A DNA stretch of 64,000 nt, taken from assembly GCF_030408435.1 (NCBI RefSeq), contig NZ_CP047046.1:1-64000 (forward strand). The letters run 5' to 3'. The notes below the pieces were generated by a model that was not told the DNA's origin, did no database searches, and saw only the letters and a program-made list of their open reading frames with translations. Shown in pieces: positions 12,270 to 21,783 of this stretch. The translations under genes and the position numbers were made by a program. The DNA is from Corynebacterium auriscanis. GTDB lineage: Bacteria > Actinomycetota > Actinomycetes > Mycobacteriales > Mycobacteriaceae. Position 1 is the stretch's first letter, and each line of letters begins with the position of its first letter.

Positions 12270-13871
12270 CTAGGCAACGCCGGGGCGTTTCCAACGGCGT
12301 GGCTTTGCATCTGGGTGAAGGTTTGATCCGCTTTCACCCGCGACCCTATGTCCATCAGGTGGTTCCCACCGAACTTTTGGGGGCCGGGTGGTTGTTTGCC
12401 CGGAGTTGGGCGCGTGTTCCCTGGGAGAGTAACTGCGCCATTTATCCTTTCGACGTTTGGCATCGTCAGTTTGAGAGTGGACATGCTTGTCCACCAGCGT
12501 GAGGTTATCCAGATCGGTTCCACCACCTGATTCCCAGCTCTTGATGTGGTGGATATCGCAGAACGCGGCCGGCGCGCTCGTACCAGGTGCCGTACTAATC
12601 CGTTCCTCGCCAAGGAGAGCCAGATACTGACTCAAGGACCCAAGTCTCCGGGATCGTCCTAGGTGCAGGGTTTGACCTTCAAGATCCAGAATTTGCAGAT
12701 AGAGGTCGTCACATTCGGTGCCACCTATGAGGGATTCTAAAGAACAGTGAATGCCTCCATCGGTAAAAGCGTCTCCGTGTCCCTGTAACAATTCCTGGAG
12801 GGTCGTCACCGCGACGATTGTGGTGGACCCCCTCCGTGTTAAAAGACCGTCAGTTTTCAAAGCGGGAATGCCGTCTGCGGGAGTTCCCTCTTCCCCCAGT
12901 TGACTGCTCCGATTGTCGGCCCTGGATGAACATTCAGAGGCTCTCCTGGGTGACAGACGATTAAAACCACCAAACACAGCAGCCTCGAGCGCATCGTGGC
13001 GCCGTTGTTCGGGTGATCGCGGGTCGGAGAGGGAATCAAAAGCCGCGTTGGCATCTTCAGAATCCGAAGAGCTTTTGTGACCCATGCGATCAGCCAGATC
13101 ACCAGCTTTCGCATGATCAGCGAACAATCGCTGAAGGGCCGCGGCAAACCGTGGGGTAACTTTGCCACGGATGGAGCTCATCCCGTCCGCCCCTTGTTTA
13201 CTAATGGTGATTCCGCGTAGGCGCGCCCGATCGGAATCATCGTATTCATCCTCATCGATCAACCTACGAAGTTGCATCGCCAAATCATCAACGGTGTTCG
13301 GACCACCCTGTGCGATGAGTTTGGCTACGGGCTCGTCGGCTGCCTTAGTCGCTTCATCTTGAACCTTCGCTGGCAGGCTACGGATTGCGCGGTCCACCTT
13401 GGAAACCGCATACTGCCCGGCATGACCCGTTCGCGACTGAGTGCTCAACTGAGGCATGAAGTGCCGGGATAGTGTGCCGTCGTCTGTCCCATCTTCGAGC
13501 CGGGCGTCAATCGGTCCTGTATAGATCCGCCGGGCTGCCTGGATACGCTCTCGAGCATCCCTCATGGCAACTCCGCATTCACGGTTCAACCACTGGCATC
13601 GCTTGTGATCCATGAGCGGAAGCTCTTTATCGAACGCATGCATAAATTGAGCATCAACTAGCACCAACCGATTACGCACGGATTCTAATCGGGTGTACAT
13701 TTCACGAGCTTGCTGCAGCGACAATGATCCCCACGTGGAAGAATCACCCTCAATTAATGCTTCTACCAAAGATTCAAGACTATGCATGCTCGTAAGCAGG
13801 TCAACACCAGTTCCGACGCCACGTTGTACGCCGTTAGGTGAGCTACCTTGTCCTACGTTTGAGTCAACCAT
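12270..13871 (-). CDS. DUF222/HNH endonuclease domain protein (13E12-like)
   Basis: A 533-residue protein of the abundant actinobacterial DUF222-HNH class. The N-terminal 350 residues are helical and charged. The C-terminal HNH motif is visible as CDIHHIKSWESGG, then TDLDNLTLVDKHVH, with the His pair and the second Asn/His at about residues 442-472. Such proteins are often repeated in actinobacterial genomes and some resemble mobile-element endonucleases. The role here is unknown. It is transcribed convergently with the DUF3566 gene and its 3' end is 32 nt away. Confidence 0.8.
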   Translation of the reverse strand: MVDSNVGQGSSPNGVQRGVGTGVDLLTSMHSLESLVEALIEGDSSTWGSLSLQQAREMYTRLESVRNRLVLVDAQFMHAFDKELPLMDHKRCQWLNRECGVAMRDARERIQAARRIYTGPIDARLEDGTDDGTLSRHFMPQLSTQSRTGHAGQYAVSKVDRAIRSLPAKVQDEATKAADEPVAKLIAQGGPNTVDDLAMQLRRLIDEDEYDDSDRARLRGITISKQGADGMSSIRGKVTPRFAAALQRLFADHAKAGDLADRMGHKSSSDSEDANAAFDSLSDPRSPEQRRHDALEAAVFGGFNRLSPRRASECSSRADNRSSQLGEEGTPADGIPALKTDGLLTRRGSTTIVAVTTLQELLQGHGDAFTDGGIHCSLESLIGGTECDDLYLQILDLEGQTLHLGRSRRLGSLSQYLALLGEERISTAPGTSAPAAFCDIHHIKSWESGGGTDLDNLTLVDKHVHSQTDDAKRRKDKWRSYSPREHAPNSGQTTTRPPKVRWEPPDGHRVAGESGSNLHPDAKPRRWKRPGVA

Positions 13872-14220
13872 GTTCCCCTCCTGATCCTTGACCCCGTTTG
13901 GTGAAGGCAGCTATTGCGTTGCGTTCCAATCACCATCCCCCATCCACCCCTAGCCTATACGTTCGAATCCCACCCCACAAGACCCTATCTTAGATTTTTT
14001 ATCCGCCCTGATGTTTGGGGCGAAAGGAAGGTACGGCAACCAGATCACCCAAGCGGGGTGCCCTAGTTATGAGTCACTCTGTCTCCACCTCATCTCGGGC
14101 CCGTTCCCACTCCGACGTTCAAAAACCAAAAGCAGCACACCGGTGGCTCGCTAAAAACATAACTTGACCAGCCGATTTGGTTCTAATTGAGTGTTATGGG
14201 TACAGTATCTCTTGTTCGAA
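13872..14220. other. 349-bp gene-free stretch before the tRNA pair
   Basis: No credible ORF. It should contain the promoter of the minus-strand HNH gene and, on the plus strand, that of tRNA-Ile. A possible tRNA promoter is TTGGTT (14177-14182) with TACAGT (14201-14206), 18 nt apart. Nothing else was recognised. Confidence 0.4.
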
Positions 14221-14294
14221 GGGCCTATAGCTCAGGCGGTTAGAGCGCTTCGCTGATAACGAAGAGGTCGGAGGTTCAAGTCCTCCTAGGCCCA
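14221..14294 (+). tRNA. ileT: tRNA-Ile (GAT)
   Basis: A 74-nt cloverleaf. The acceptor GGGCCTA pairs with TAGGCCC, the anticodon stem CTTCG/CGAAG closes the loop CTGATAA (anticodon GAT), and the T arm carries GTTCAAG. CCA is not fully encoded. The Ile-Ala pair is a common arrangement near actinobacterial origins. The symbol is provisional. Confidence 0.97.
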
Positions 14295-14352
14295 CAATTC
14301 GAACACCTGGATTTTGAACTAGCGATCCTATCCGCTAAGGTTTCAGATCTAC

Positions 14353-14425
14353 GGGGCATTAGCTCAATTGGTAGAGCATCTGCTTTGCAAGCAGAAGGTC
14401 AGGAGTTCGATTCTCCTATGCTCCA
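14353..14425 (+). tRNA. alaT: tRNA-Ala (TGC)
   Basis: A 73-nt cloverleaf. The acceptor GGGGCAT pairs with ATGCTCC, the anticodon stem TCTGC/GCAGA closes TTTGCAA (anticodon TGC), and the T loop is TTCGATT. It is 58 nt downstream of tRNA-Ile and probably co-transcribed. The symbol is provisional. Confidence 0.97.
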
Positions 14426-14431
14426 CAGAAA

Positions 14432-14465
14432 AAACCGGTTCACCGCAATGGTGGACCGGTTTTCA
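14432..14465 (+). terminator. Terminator of the tRNA-Ile/Ala unit
   Basis: AAACCGGTTCACC pairs with GGTGGACCGGTTT (one wobble) around a short loop, followed by a T-rich tail. Confidence 0.75.
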
Positions 14466-14555
14466 TTTGCGTCAACGCCTCCTCACGATCCTCACGAGAG
14501 CTGTTGCTTTAAGCGAGGATCCCTCACATAACTGGTTACACGCACACGCCTCTCC

Positions 14556-15269
14556 CTACTGCCGGTCTGTAGCAGCTATCTCGCTTTCTACGACCCACTT
14601 ATGGTTGGTCATCTTCTTTCCGTTCGCCTCGTAATCAACCACGTACACAGTCTCATCGGTCGAGGAAGCCACAGTGCCCTTCGCTCCCTTCATCCCGTCC
14701 ATGTGATCTGCTGTGATCGTCACTGCGGCACCATTTGGCAACCGGTCACGGCCAGAATCGGCCAGTTCCTCCTGCACAACCCACTTGTGGTCCATTACGC
14801 GATCTCCGCCACCGACGGGCGTGTAATTCACAGCGTAGGTGTGCGTCTTATAAGCACCGACAATGGCGGCCTTCGCCCCATTCATATCCGGCATGTGTTC
14901 GGCCTTCAATGTCACCGCCTGACCGACGTGGAATTGGGGATCCGTTGCTTCCTTCATTCCCGCAGGAACAGGCCCTCCATCGCTGGGATGATCCATGTGG
15001 TGCCCGGTCCCGTGCTGCTGTGGCGAGTGGTTTCCCTTCTGGGCATCAGTTGCCGGGCCTCCCCCTTCTTCGTCGTTGCTCTGTTTCCCGCCCTGGTTTT
15101 CACTGCTTGCCTCTCCGCTGTTCTCAGCGCGACCCTGCGCATTTGTGAGTTCACTGGTCGCACTGCCACCGACGTTCTTCTCGTCATCCGCGTCGCTGGC
15201 ACAGCCCGTCAACCAGAGCGTCCCCGTCAAAACCCCCGCTGTCACTGCGAGGCCGATTTTCTTACTCAC
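14556..15269 (-). CDS. Secreted DUF1541 (YdhK-type) lipoprotein
   Basis: A 237-residue predicted lipoprotein. The signal peptide ends in the lipobox LTGC (Cys near residue 23), followed by a Ser/Gly/Glu-rich linker and a His/Met-containing segment. Two tandem DUF1541 repeats follow, each with an AxHMxxMxGAK(G/A)xxx core and ending in HKWVV. It starts at GTG with AGGAG 6 nt upstream. DUF1541 proteins are often linked with copper or cell-envelope stress, but the metal-related role here is inference from family lore and the HM-rich motifs. Confidence 0.85.
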   Translation of the reverse strand: MSKKIGLAVTAGVLTGTLWLTGCASDADDEKNVGGSATSELTNAQGRAENSGEASSENQGGKQSNDEEGGGPATDAQKGNHSPQQHGTGHHMDHPSDGGPVPAGMKEATDPQFHVGQAVTLKAEHMPDMNGAKAAIVGAYKTHTYAVNYTPVGGGDRVMDHKWVVQEELADSGRDRLPNGAAVTITADHMDGMKGAKGTVASSTDETVYVVDYEANGKKMTNHKWVVESEIAATDRQ

Positions 15270-15604
15270 AATTCACTCCTCCGTTTCGGGGTTCCTACGG
15301 CCGGACCTTAACCAGAAATCCTAAAAGGTCACATACGCAATGCGTAAAAAAAACCTGTTGTATCGCTTCTTGTTCGTGGTTTTGCTTTTGGTCTCTTGTT
15401 TTCTTTTTGCTCGACGCCACCCTCCGCATCACCGGCTCCAGCCAAAGTTACAGAGATCGCCACACCAAGGCTGGCCGGCGCCATCACATAACAAAACGCC
15501 CCCGGGATTCCCAATGGGAATACCCGGGAGCGTCTGTGGATAACCGAATACCGCGGCAAAAGGAAGGCCAGGAAACCCTGCAACCTACCCGCGCTTCCTG
15601 CAAC
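15270..15604. other. Intergenic stretch between lipoprotein and aldehyde dehydrogenase genes
   Basis: Contains the promoter region of the minus-strand lipoprotein gene, a GGCGTCG/A-tract motif (15399-15418, minus orientation), a terminator (15496-15533) and a 20-bp tandem repeat (15577-15616) that overlaps the 3' end of the aldehyde dehydrogenase gene. No credible ORF. Confidence 0.5.
15496..15533 (-). terminator. Terminator of the GMC/aldehyde dehydrogenase operon
   Basis: A long inverted repeat (ACGC...CCCGGG..TTCCC / GGGAA..CCCGGG...GCGT) with an AAT loop. Read on the minus strand it is followed by a TTTTGTT tract. Confidence 0.75.
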
Positions 15605-17128
15605 CTACCCGCGCTTTTCCTTCTGCGACAGACCCTCCAGCTGCGTACCCAGCACGCCGAACTTTGCCAGACCTGCGGCGCCACCTAATGCCGAGTCTTC
15701 GAAGCGGGCCAGCATCATCTGCGTGAACTTCTCATATTTCTTTTCGGTCAGGGGGTACCAGTTCGCCTCCAGCTTGTCGCCGTCTTTGTCCACAATGACG
15801 GATTTGACGTTGCAGAATCCGTGTAGGCCATCCTCCGCCTTGTGGCGGCCGAACCCGGAGTTTTTCACTCCACCGAATTGCAGTTCAGCAGTAGATTCAG
15901 TGGCCATGACGTTGTTGATCGACACTCCGCCACACTCCAGGGCACCAGAGACCCTTCGCGCCCGGTCCTCATCCTTGGACCATACGGATGCGGTCAGTCC
16001 GTAGTCGGACTTGTTCGCACGGGCGATGACCTCTTCTTCGGTGGAGAACGGGAACACTGGAATAGTCGGACCAAACGTCTCTTCGGTGGCAGCCAGGGAA
16101 TCCTCTGGCACATCAGTCAGCACCATGGGAGGGATAAGGCTGCTCTTGCGGTCCCACTCGTTCCCGGTCAAGATTTTCGCTCCGCGGGCCTCGGCATCCT
16201 CAACGTGCTTCGCGACGATCTCCACCTGCATGGGAACAATCATCGGGCCTAGGTCGTTATCGCGAGAAGCAGAATCTTCTTGCTTCATCAGGTTCACTTG
16301 GCGCACCAGCTCCGCCACGAACTTATCGTGAATGGACTCGTGAACGTACAACCGCTCCACGGAGGTACAGGACTGGCCCGTTGCGGTCAGACCACCGAAC
16401 AGCAGGCCAGAAACCGTGCGCTCGATGTTGACGTCTTCGAACACGATCATCGGATCCTTGCCGCCCAGCTCCAATTCCACGGGAATGAGCTGCTCGGAAG
16501 CTTGCGCCATGATTTTTTTACCCGTGCGGGTGGAGCCGGTGAACATGATGTAGTCGGGGCGCTGATCGATGATCTCGGCACCAACTTCACCTTCGCCGTA
16601 AACAACCTGCACCCAGTTCGGGGCGATTCCGGCATCCTCGAGCAGGGATTCCAGTAGGCCATGCAATGGCGTGTGCTCGGAGCCCTTGTATACCACGGCA
16701 TTCCCTGCAGCCAGGGCGGCGGTGATAGGCACAATTGCTTGGAAGAACGGGTAGTTCCATGGGGAAATGATGAAGACCACACCGCGGGGCTCGTACCACA
16801 GTTCGGACTTCTTGCCCATCATGGTCAAGGGGGTCGGCACCTTTGTGGCCTTCAGTGCCTTCACAGCGTTGTTTTCGAGCCATTGGATGTTATCGAGCGC
16901 GCCGAAAAGTTCCGACATGAGGATCTCTGGCCGCGCCTTATGGGTGTCGTCCTGAACGCGATCGAGAATCTCCTCGCGGCGTCGTAGAATAACCCGCCGC
17001 AAGTTGGCAAGGTGCCCGAGGCGCTCTTCAACGGTAAGCGCCCGGATAGCTTTCTGAGCTTCGCGGGCCCGCTCTACGGTGCCTTGGAGCTGGTCGGCTG
17101 GGGTGGTCACAAACTTCTGGTCAGTCAT
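15605..17128 (-). CDS. NAD(P)-dependent aldehyde dehydrogenase (succinate-semialdehyde dehydrogenase-like)
   Basis: Oxidises an aldehyde to a carboxylate. This 507-residue ALDH-fold protein has the catalytic Glu in ELELGGKDP, the catalytic Cys in GQSCTSVERL and the cofactor-site segment VFIISPWNYPF. The last gene of a three-gene minus-strand operon, it starts 13 nt after the small gene upstream. The pairing with a GMC alcohol oxidoreductase suggests consecutive alcohol-to-aldehyde-to-acid oxidation, possibly of fatty alcohols. That substrate is inference. Confidence 0.9.
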   Translation of the reverse strand: MTDQKFVTTPADQLQGTVERAREAQKAIRALTVEERLGHLANLRRVILRRREEILDRVQDDTHKARPEILMSELFGALDNIQWLENNAVKALKATKVPTPLTMMGKKSELWYEPRGVVFIISPWNYPFFQAIVPITAALAAGNAVVYKGSEHTPLHGLLESLLEDAGIAPNWVQVVYGEGEVGAEIIDQRPDYIMFTGSTRTGKKIMAQASEQLIPVELELGGKDPMIVFEDVNIERTVSGLLFGGLTATGQSCTSVERLYVHESIHDKFVAELVRQVNLMKQEDSASRDNDLGPMIVPMQVEIVAKHVEDAEARGAKILTGNEWDRKSSLIPPMVLTDVPEDSLAATEETFGPTIPVFPFSTEEEVIARANKSDYGLTASVWSKDEDRARRVSGALECGGVSINNVMATESTAELQFGGVKNSGFGRHKAEDGLHGFCNVKSVIVDKDGDKLEANWYPLTEKKYEKFTQMMLARFEDSALGGAAGLAKFGVLGTQLEGLSQKEKRG

Positions 17129-17141
17129 GTTTAACCTTCGC

Positions 17142-17639
17142 TTAGTTGGGTTTTTTTATCTCGACGCCAGGCTCACCCGACTGTGTTGTCAAGTGGGCTT
17201 CGTAACTCTCAGTGTTGATGGTGGGGTTGTATCCCATTCGCTGGTGAACGTTGCCTGATGAGGTATCGAGGTCGGAGTAGTACAGCGAGTGCACTACGCC
17301 CTTGATTCCGAGGTTAGCCAAACGGAACACACCGGCGAGTGGTTCTGGGACCTTTTTGTGTGCTGAAACGAGTGCAACAAACCCCGTGATCAGCGGTTGT
17401 GGAAGATAAGCGAAAGTAGTCATCAGCATCTTAAAGGGATCCCGGTCAGCGCCGTACATGTATGGCAGCATGCGGTCAGCGCCTTTGGCGGCATTAGTTT
17501 CAGAGAAACTGGGGAACCCGTCGCCACCAGGAATCATGACGTCGCCCAAGCGGTTGAGTCCCTTCAACTGGGTGGCGTTCAAGCTGAACTTGTTGGGGCC
17601 TACAGAAGCGGCATGTTTGTCAGTATTTGCAGTGCTCAT
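17142..17639 (-). CDS. Small protein between GMC oxidoreductase and aldehyde dehydrogenase
   Basis: A 165-residue protein without a signal peptide that I do not recognise firmly. A DVMIPGGDGFPSFS segment near the N-terminus resembles the small partner subunits seen beside GMC and gluconate-dehydrogenase-type flavoenzymes. The middle is moderately hydrophobic (LPQPLITGFVALVSAH). It lies 9 nt downstream of the GMC gene and 13 nt upstream of the aldehyde dehydrogenase, so it is almost certainly part of that pathway. A partner or chaperone role for the oxidoreductase is inferred. Confidence 0.7.
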   Translation of the reverse strand: MSTANTDKHAASVGPNKFSLNATQLKGLNRLGDVMIPGGDGFPSFSETNAAKGADRMLPYMYGADRDPFKMLMTTFAYLPQPLITGFVALVSAHKKVPEPLAGVFRLANLGIKGVVHSLYYSDLDTSSGNVHQRMGYNPTINTESYEAHLTTQSGEPGVEIKKPN

Positions 17640-17648
17640 GGGTTTTTC

Positions 17649-19061
17649 CTAGCCTTCCGCCACGATGGTTTCGCTGGCGCGTAGGGACAGCGCCATGATA
17701 GTCAGGGCTGGGTTGATGCCGGGAGCGTTCGGGAAGATTGACGAGTCCGCGGCAAAGATGCGGTTGCTCCCGTGTACCTTGAATCCCGGGTCAACAACAG
17801 AACGGTTCCTATCGGTACCGATGGCACAGCCACCCATGAGGTGCAGGCCGATGCCCATGTCACCTTCAATGATGCGATTCGCACCGGTGGAGTTAAAGAT
17901 GTTGCGGATTGCATCCATACCCGCACGCTTGCGACGTTGATCTTCCTTGTTCAGCGACTTCTTGATGACGGGTTGTCCCTTGCGGTTGACCTTGATCTGC
18001 CCAGGGTTAGTATCGCGGACACATACTTCAACACAAGCCAGGTTCTCGAACTTAGACATGACGTCGCGGTGTGTGGCGCCGAATCCCGGCATCAATAAAG
18101 CGATAGAGGAAGGACCAGCAAAAACATTCTCCAATTTGAAGCCTTGGCGGCGGAAGCCCGGATCGTCTGACTTGTAGTTCTGCAGGGGGCCTTCAAAAGA
18201 ACGCACCTTGTCCTTGTACACACCCACGTTCATGTACTGCGGGTGGGTGAAGAATTCTTTGCCCAGTGCAGGTAGCTGGCCGCCGAAGCCGGAGCGCAGC
18301 AGCAGGGAGGAATTACCAATGGCTCCCGATGCCAAGATTACCCGGGTCGCAGTGTACGTTTCCTCCACCTGTGCATCCAGGGGGCCGCCTTTGATGGCGG
18401 TGACTTCTACGTGGTCGGGGCGTTCGGTAATGGTACGAACCTCGGTGTGGTCCTGCAGGGTGAAGCCGTGGGATTCCGCGACGGACAACGCAGTAACGGC
18501 AGTCGACTGCTTGGAATCGATCCGACAGCCGGACAGACATTCAATACAGCAGTTGCCGTCCTCAAAGCGGCAGTCGGACTGACCGCGGCGCAGGGGAGCA
18601 CACTGGTAACCGTTCGCTTCGAAACCTTTGGCGAAGATCTCCGCGTTGCGGTTGCGGTGATCCTCCGGCACGGTCTGCAAAACCATGTTGCCTTCGGCGC
18701 GGGCATACCAATCGGACATGTCGTCGCTGCTGAGGAACGAGACCCCAGATTTTTTGCGCCACGGGTCCAGCGCGGCGTCGTCGAAACGATCCATCAAAGC
18801 CTGGTTGACGATAGAGCCGCCGCCCACAACCTTGGGACGTAGGATGGCCAGGCTGGTTTCGGTGTTGACCTCCACGCCGCCTCCCCAGTACAGCTGGGCC
18901 GAGCCGTCCACTTCGGTCGTTGGGTAAGTTTTGCGGTCATAACGCTTGCCGGCTTCTAGGCCTAGGACGTTCCAACCAGCTTTGGAGAGCTCGCGGGCGA
19001 CGTTGAGGCCGGAGGTACCGGCACCGATGATGATCGCATCGTAGCGCTGATGTTGAGACAT
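17649..19061 (-). CDS. GMC-family FAD oxidoreductase
   Basis: A flavin-dependent alcohol oxidase or dehydrogenase of 470 residues. The N-terminal FAD-binding motif is GAGTSGLNVA. A Cys-rich segment (C-x6-CC-x2-C-x3-C around residues 163-180) of the type found in many actinobacterial GMC proteins follows. The C-terminal signature includes HLMGGCAIG and NPALTIMALSLRA. It is the first gene of the operon with the small subunit-like gene and the aldehyde dehydrogenase. Cholesterol-oxidase-like or long-chain alcohol substrates are plausible but unproven. Confidence 0.85.
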   Translation of the reverse strand: MSQHQRYDAIIIGAGTSGLNVARELSKAGWNVLGLEAGKRYDRKTYPTTEVDGSAQLYWGGGVEVNTETSLAILRPKVVGGGSIVNQALMDRFDDAALDPWRKKSGVSFLSSDDMSDWYARAEGNMVLQTVPEDHRNRNAEIFAKGFEANGYQCAPLRRGQSDCRFEDGNCCIECLSGCRIDSKQSTAVTALSVAESHGFTLQDHTEVRTITERPDHVEVTAIKGGPLDAQVEETYTATRVILASGAIGNSSLLLRSGFGGQLPALGKEFFTHPQYMNVGVYKDKVRSFEGPLQNYKSDDPGFRRQGFKLENVFAGPSSIALLMPGFGATHRDVMSKFENLACVEVCVRDTNPGQIKVNRKGQPVIKKSLNKEDQRRKRAGMDAIRNIFNSTGANRIIEGDMGIGLHLMGGCAIGTDRNRSVVDPGFKVHGSNRIFAADSSIFPNAPGINPALTIMALSLRASETIVAEG

Positions 19062-19129
19062 GTACCCAGAGTAGCCCTCTACCTGCTGGTACGCCGGGTA
19101 ATTTCTGAAATTGAACTAAAAATATGAAA

Positions 19130-19160
19130 GACTAGCCACCTCCGAAGGGGGTAGCTAGTC
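19130..19160 (-). terminator. Terminator downstream of katG
   Basis: GACTAGC and GCTAGTC arms with an inner GGGGGT/CC-rich stem and a short loop. On the minus strand a TTTCATATTTTT tract follows, consistent with termination of katG transcription. Confidence 0.65.
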
Positions 19161-19347
19161 ACGGTAGATTCGGCGGATAGGTGTCAAGACGATAGGTGAC
19201 AGGCCGATAGGTAGGCCAGCGGTGCGGGGCTTTCACCGCATGCCCCGTGAGCAGCACGCTGGCCACGTGCTCTACCTGCCTGCGTTCTCAATAACCCACC
19301 AATCCATTGATCAGCTTGCCTACCGTTTATTTAATTGCTGCATGACC

Positions 19348-21558
19348 CTACCGGTGCAGGTCGAAGCGGTCGGCCTCCATTACCTTCACCCAAGCAGCTA
19401 CGAAGTCATCGACGAACTTGTCGGCAGCATCGTCGGCACCGTAAACCTCGGCCACCGCGCGCAACTCGGAGTTGGCACCGAACACCAAATCCACACGGGT
19501 GCCTGTGAAGTTGGTACCGGTTGTTGGGTTGGAGCCTTGGTAGCGGTTGCCCTTCTCGTCCAGTTTTTCCCACTTGTTGTCGATATCCAGCAGGTTGACG
19601 AAGAAGTCGTTGGTCAGCTGGCCTGGACGATCGGTGAAGACACCGTCGCGAGAACCATCCCAGTTCGCATCCAGCGCGCGCATGCCACCGACCAAGACGG
19701 TCATCTCCGGAACGGTCAGGCCAAGCAGGTCTGCCCGGTCGATGAGCAGGTACTCAGCCGGCACATCTAGCTTGCCACTGTCGTAGTTGCGGAAGCCGTC
19801 GGCTACTGGCTCCATGTACTCAAAGGATTCAACGTCGGTTTGCTCTTCCGTCGAATCACCGCGTCCCGGGGTAAACGGCACGTTGATGTTTCGGCCGGCT
19901 GCCGCTGCTGCCTTTTCGATGCCGACGCCACCCGCCAGCACGATCAAATCTGCGATGGATACATTAATACCGCTTTGAGCACGGATTTCCTCCAGCTGCC
20001 CCAGAACGTTGCCGAGCTCAGCCGGGTTGTTGACGTCCCAGTCTTTCTGTGGGGCCAAGCGCACGCGTGCACCGTTGGCACCGCCGCGGAAGTCGGTGCC
20101 ACGGTACGTGGATGCAGAGGCCCAGGCTGTGCGCACCAACTGAGAAACCGTGAGATCGGAAGCTGCAATAGCCTCCTTGAGACGCGCGATTTCGCCCTCA
20201 TCGATGACATGTTCTGGTGGAATAACGGGATCCTGCCACAGGAAGGTGTCCTGTGGCGCTTCCTTACCCAGGTAGCGCTCCTTGGGTCCCAGATCGCGGT
20301 GGGTCAGCTTGAACCAAGCCTTAGAGAAGGCCTCGGTGAAGGCCTGGTGATCGTCACGGAAGCGGCGAGCAATCTTGTCGTATTCCGGATCCATACGCAG
20401 CGCGATATCGCTGGTGAGCATTCGTGGCTCCTGGAAACCTTCGCCGTGAGCGAGTGGAACCATATCCTTGCCACCACCATCTTTCGGGCGCCACTGCTTG
20501 GCACCGGCCTTGGACTCCATGAGTTCCCACTCGTAGGCGTAAAGAATGTGGAAAAACTCATTATCCCAGCGGGTGGGGTGGTAGGTCCACGTGACTTCGG
20601 GGCCACCACCCAGAGTGTCGTTGCCCGTGGGGCCTTGCCAACCGATCCCCTGGTTCTCCAATGGTGCTGCTTCAGGCTCTGGACCGATTTCATCAGGGGT
20701 GGAGTTACCGTGCGTTTTGCCGAACGTATGTCCACCAGCAATCAAGGCAACGGTTTCTTCGTCATTCATTGCCATGCGCTTAAAGGTTTCGCGAATATCG
20801 CGTGCAGAAGCTACTGGATCGGGCTCTCCGTCGGGACCCTCGGGGTTCACGTAGATAAGACCCATTTGTACAGCAGCCAAGGGGTTATCCAATTGACGAT
20901 CGCCCTGGTAGCGATTGTTGGCCAGCCATTCGTTTTCAGGGCCCCAGTTAACCTGCTCCGGTTCGTAGGTATCTTCGCGACCACCAGAGAAACCGTAGGT
21001 TGGAAAGCCCATGTGCTCCAGTGCCACGTTACCGGCTAGGACGATAAGGTCGGCCCAGCTCAGCGCCTTGCCGTACTTCTTCTTGACGGGCCATAGAACG
21101 CGCCGGGAACGGTCCAGCAAAACATTGTCAGGCCAAGAATTCAAGGGGGCGAAGCGCTGTTGACCGGTGCCTGCTCCACCACGGCCATCTTGTACGCGGT
21201 AGGTGCCGGCGGAGTGCCAAGCCATACGAATAAATGCACCACCGTAGGTGCCGAAGTCTGCTGGGTACCAATCCTTGGAATCCAGCATGGCCTTCTTGAT
21301 GTCTTCCTTAACTGCATCTAGGTCGAGGGATTCGAAAGCCGCAGCGTAGTCGAAGTCTTCATCCATGGGGCTGCGTTCGGTTGGATTGAACGCAAGCAGG
21401 TTAAGATTGAGCCGACCTGGCCACCAACGATCATTAGAATCGCCATTGGCGGGCAGACTCGTCTCACCGTGGACGACCGGGCATTTGCCACTGTCAGCAT
21501 CCGATTTACTGACGTCCTTCATTGTGGTTTCGTTGTCGGTCATTTCGTTGTTGCTCAT
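19348..21558 (-). CDS. katG: Catalase-peroxidase KatG
   Basis: A bifunctional haem enzyme that removes hydrogen peroxide. The duplicated peroxidase fold spans 736 residues. [10 protein letters not shown] (distal Trp and His), the Tyr of LIYVNPEGP and the Met of YEWELMES correspond to the Trp-Tyr-Met adduct. [10 protein letters not shown] carries the proximal His. The frame is open to 21732, but ATG 21558 has AGGAGG about 10 nt upstream, whereas the upstream part is Gly/Arg-rich and unlike KatG. No furA-type regulator lies next to it in this window. Confidence 0.97.
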   Translation of the reverse strand: MSNNEMTDNETTMKDVSKSDADSGKCPVVHGETSLPANGDSNDRWWPGRLNLNLLAFNPTERSPMDEDFDYAAAFESLDLDAVKEDIKKAMLDSKDWYPADFGTYGGAFIRMAWHSAGTYRVQDGRGGAGTGQQRFAPLNSWPDNVLLDRSRRVLWPVKKKYGKALSWADLIVLAGNVALEHMGFPTYGFSGGREDTYEPEQVNWGPENEWLANNRYQGDRQLDNPLAAVQMGLIYVNPEGPDGEPDPVASARDIRETFKRMAMNDEETVALIAGGHTFGKTHGNSTPDEIGPEPEAAPLENQGIGWQGPTGNDTLGGGPEVTWTYHPTRWDNEFFHILYAYEWELMESKAGAKQWRPKDGGGKDMVPLAHGEGFQEPRMLTSDIALRMDPEYDKIARRFRDDHQAFTEAFSKAWFKLTHRDLGPKERYLGKEAPQDTFLWQDPVIPPEHVIDEGEIARLKEAIAASDLTVSQLVRTAWASASTYRGTDFRGGANGARVRLAPQKDWDVNNPAELGNVLGQLEEIRAQSGINVSIADLIVLAGGVGIEKAAAAAGRNINVPFTPGRGDSTEEQTDVESFEYMEPVADGFRNYDSGKLDVPAEYLLIDRADLLGLTVPEMTVLVGGMRALDANWDGSRDGVFTDRPGQLTNDFFVNLLDIDNKWEKLDEKGNRYQGSNPTTGTNFTGTRVDLVFGANSELRAVAEVYGADDAADKFVDDFVAAWVKVMEADRFDLHR

Positions 21559-21783
21559 GGGGTTTGAGTACCTCCTACATAACGGTTCGCTTGTTGGTTT
21601 AGCCGTGGTCGGCGCAACCGAGCGTCGTTGGCTAATACCCACAGTAGTAGTTTTCCCGACACGTGGGGGAGGAGCACTAGTGCAGCCATGCGCGGCAACA
21701 TTTCCGCCCTTACCTCCTAGCGTGGCCCTCAATTCTGCTGCTCAGTATTACTGCGCGACCAGTCCTACCACCCAGTGCCACAC

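Noticed and set aside
13963..13980. tRNA T-arm-like GTTCGAATCCC
   Set aside because: No acceptor, anticodon or D arm around it.
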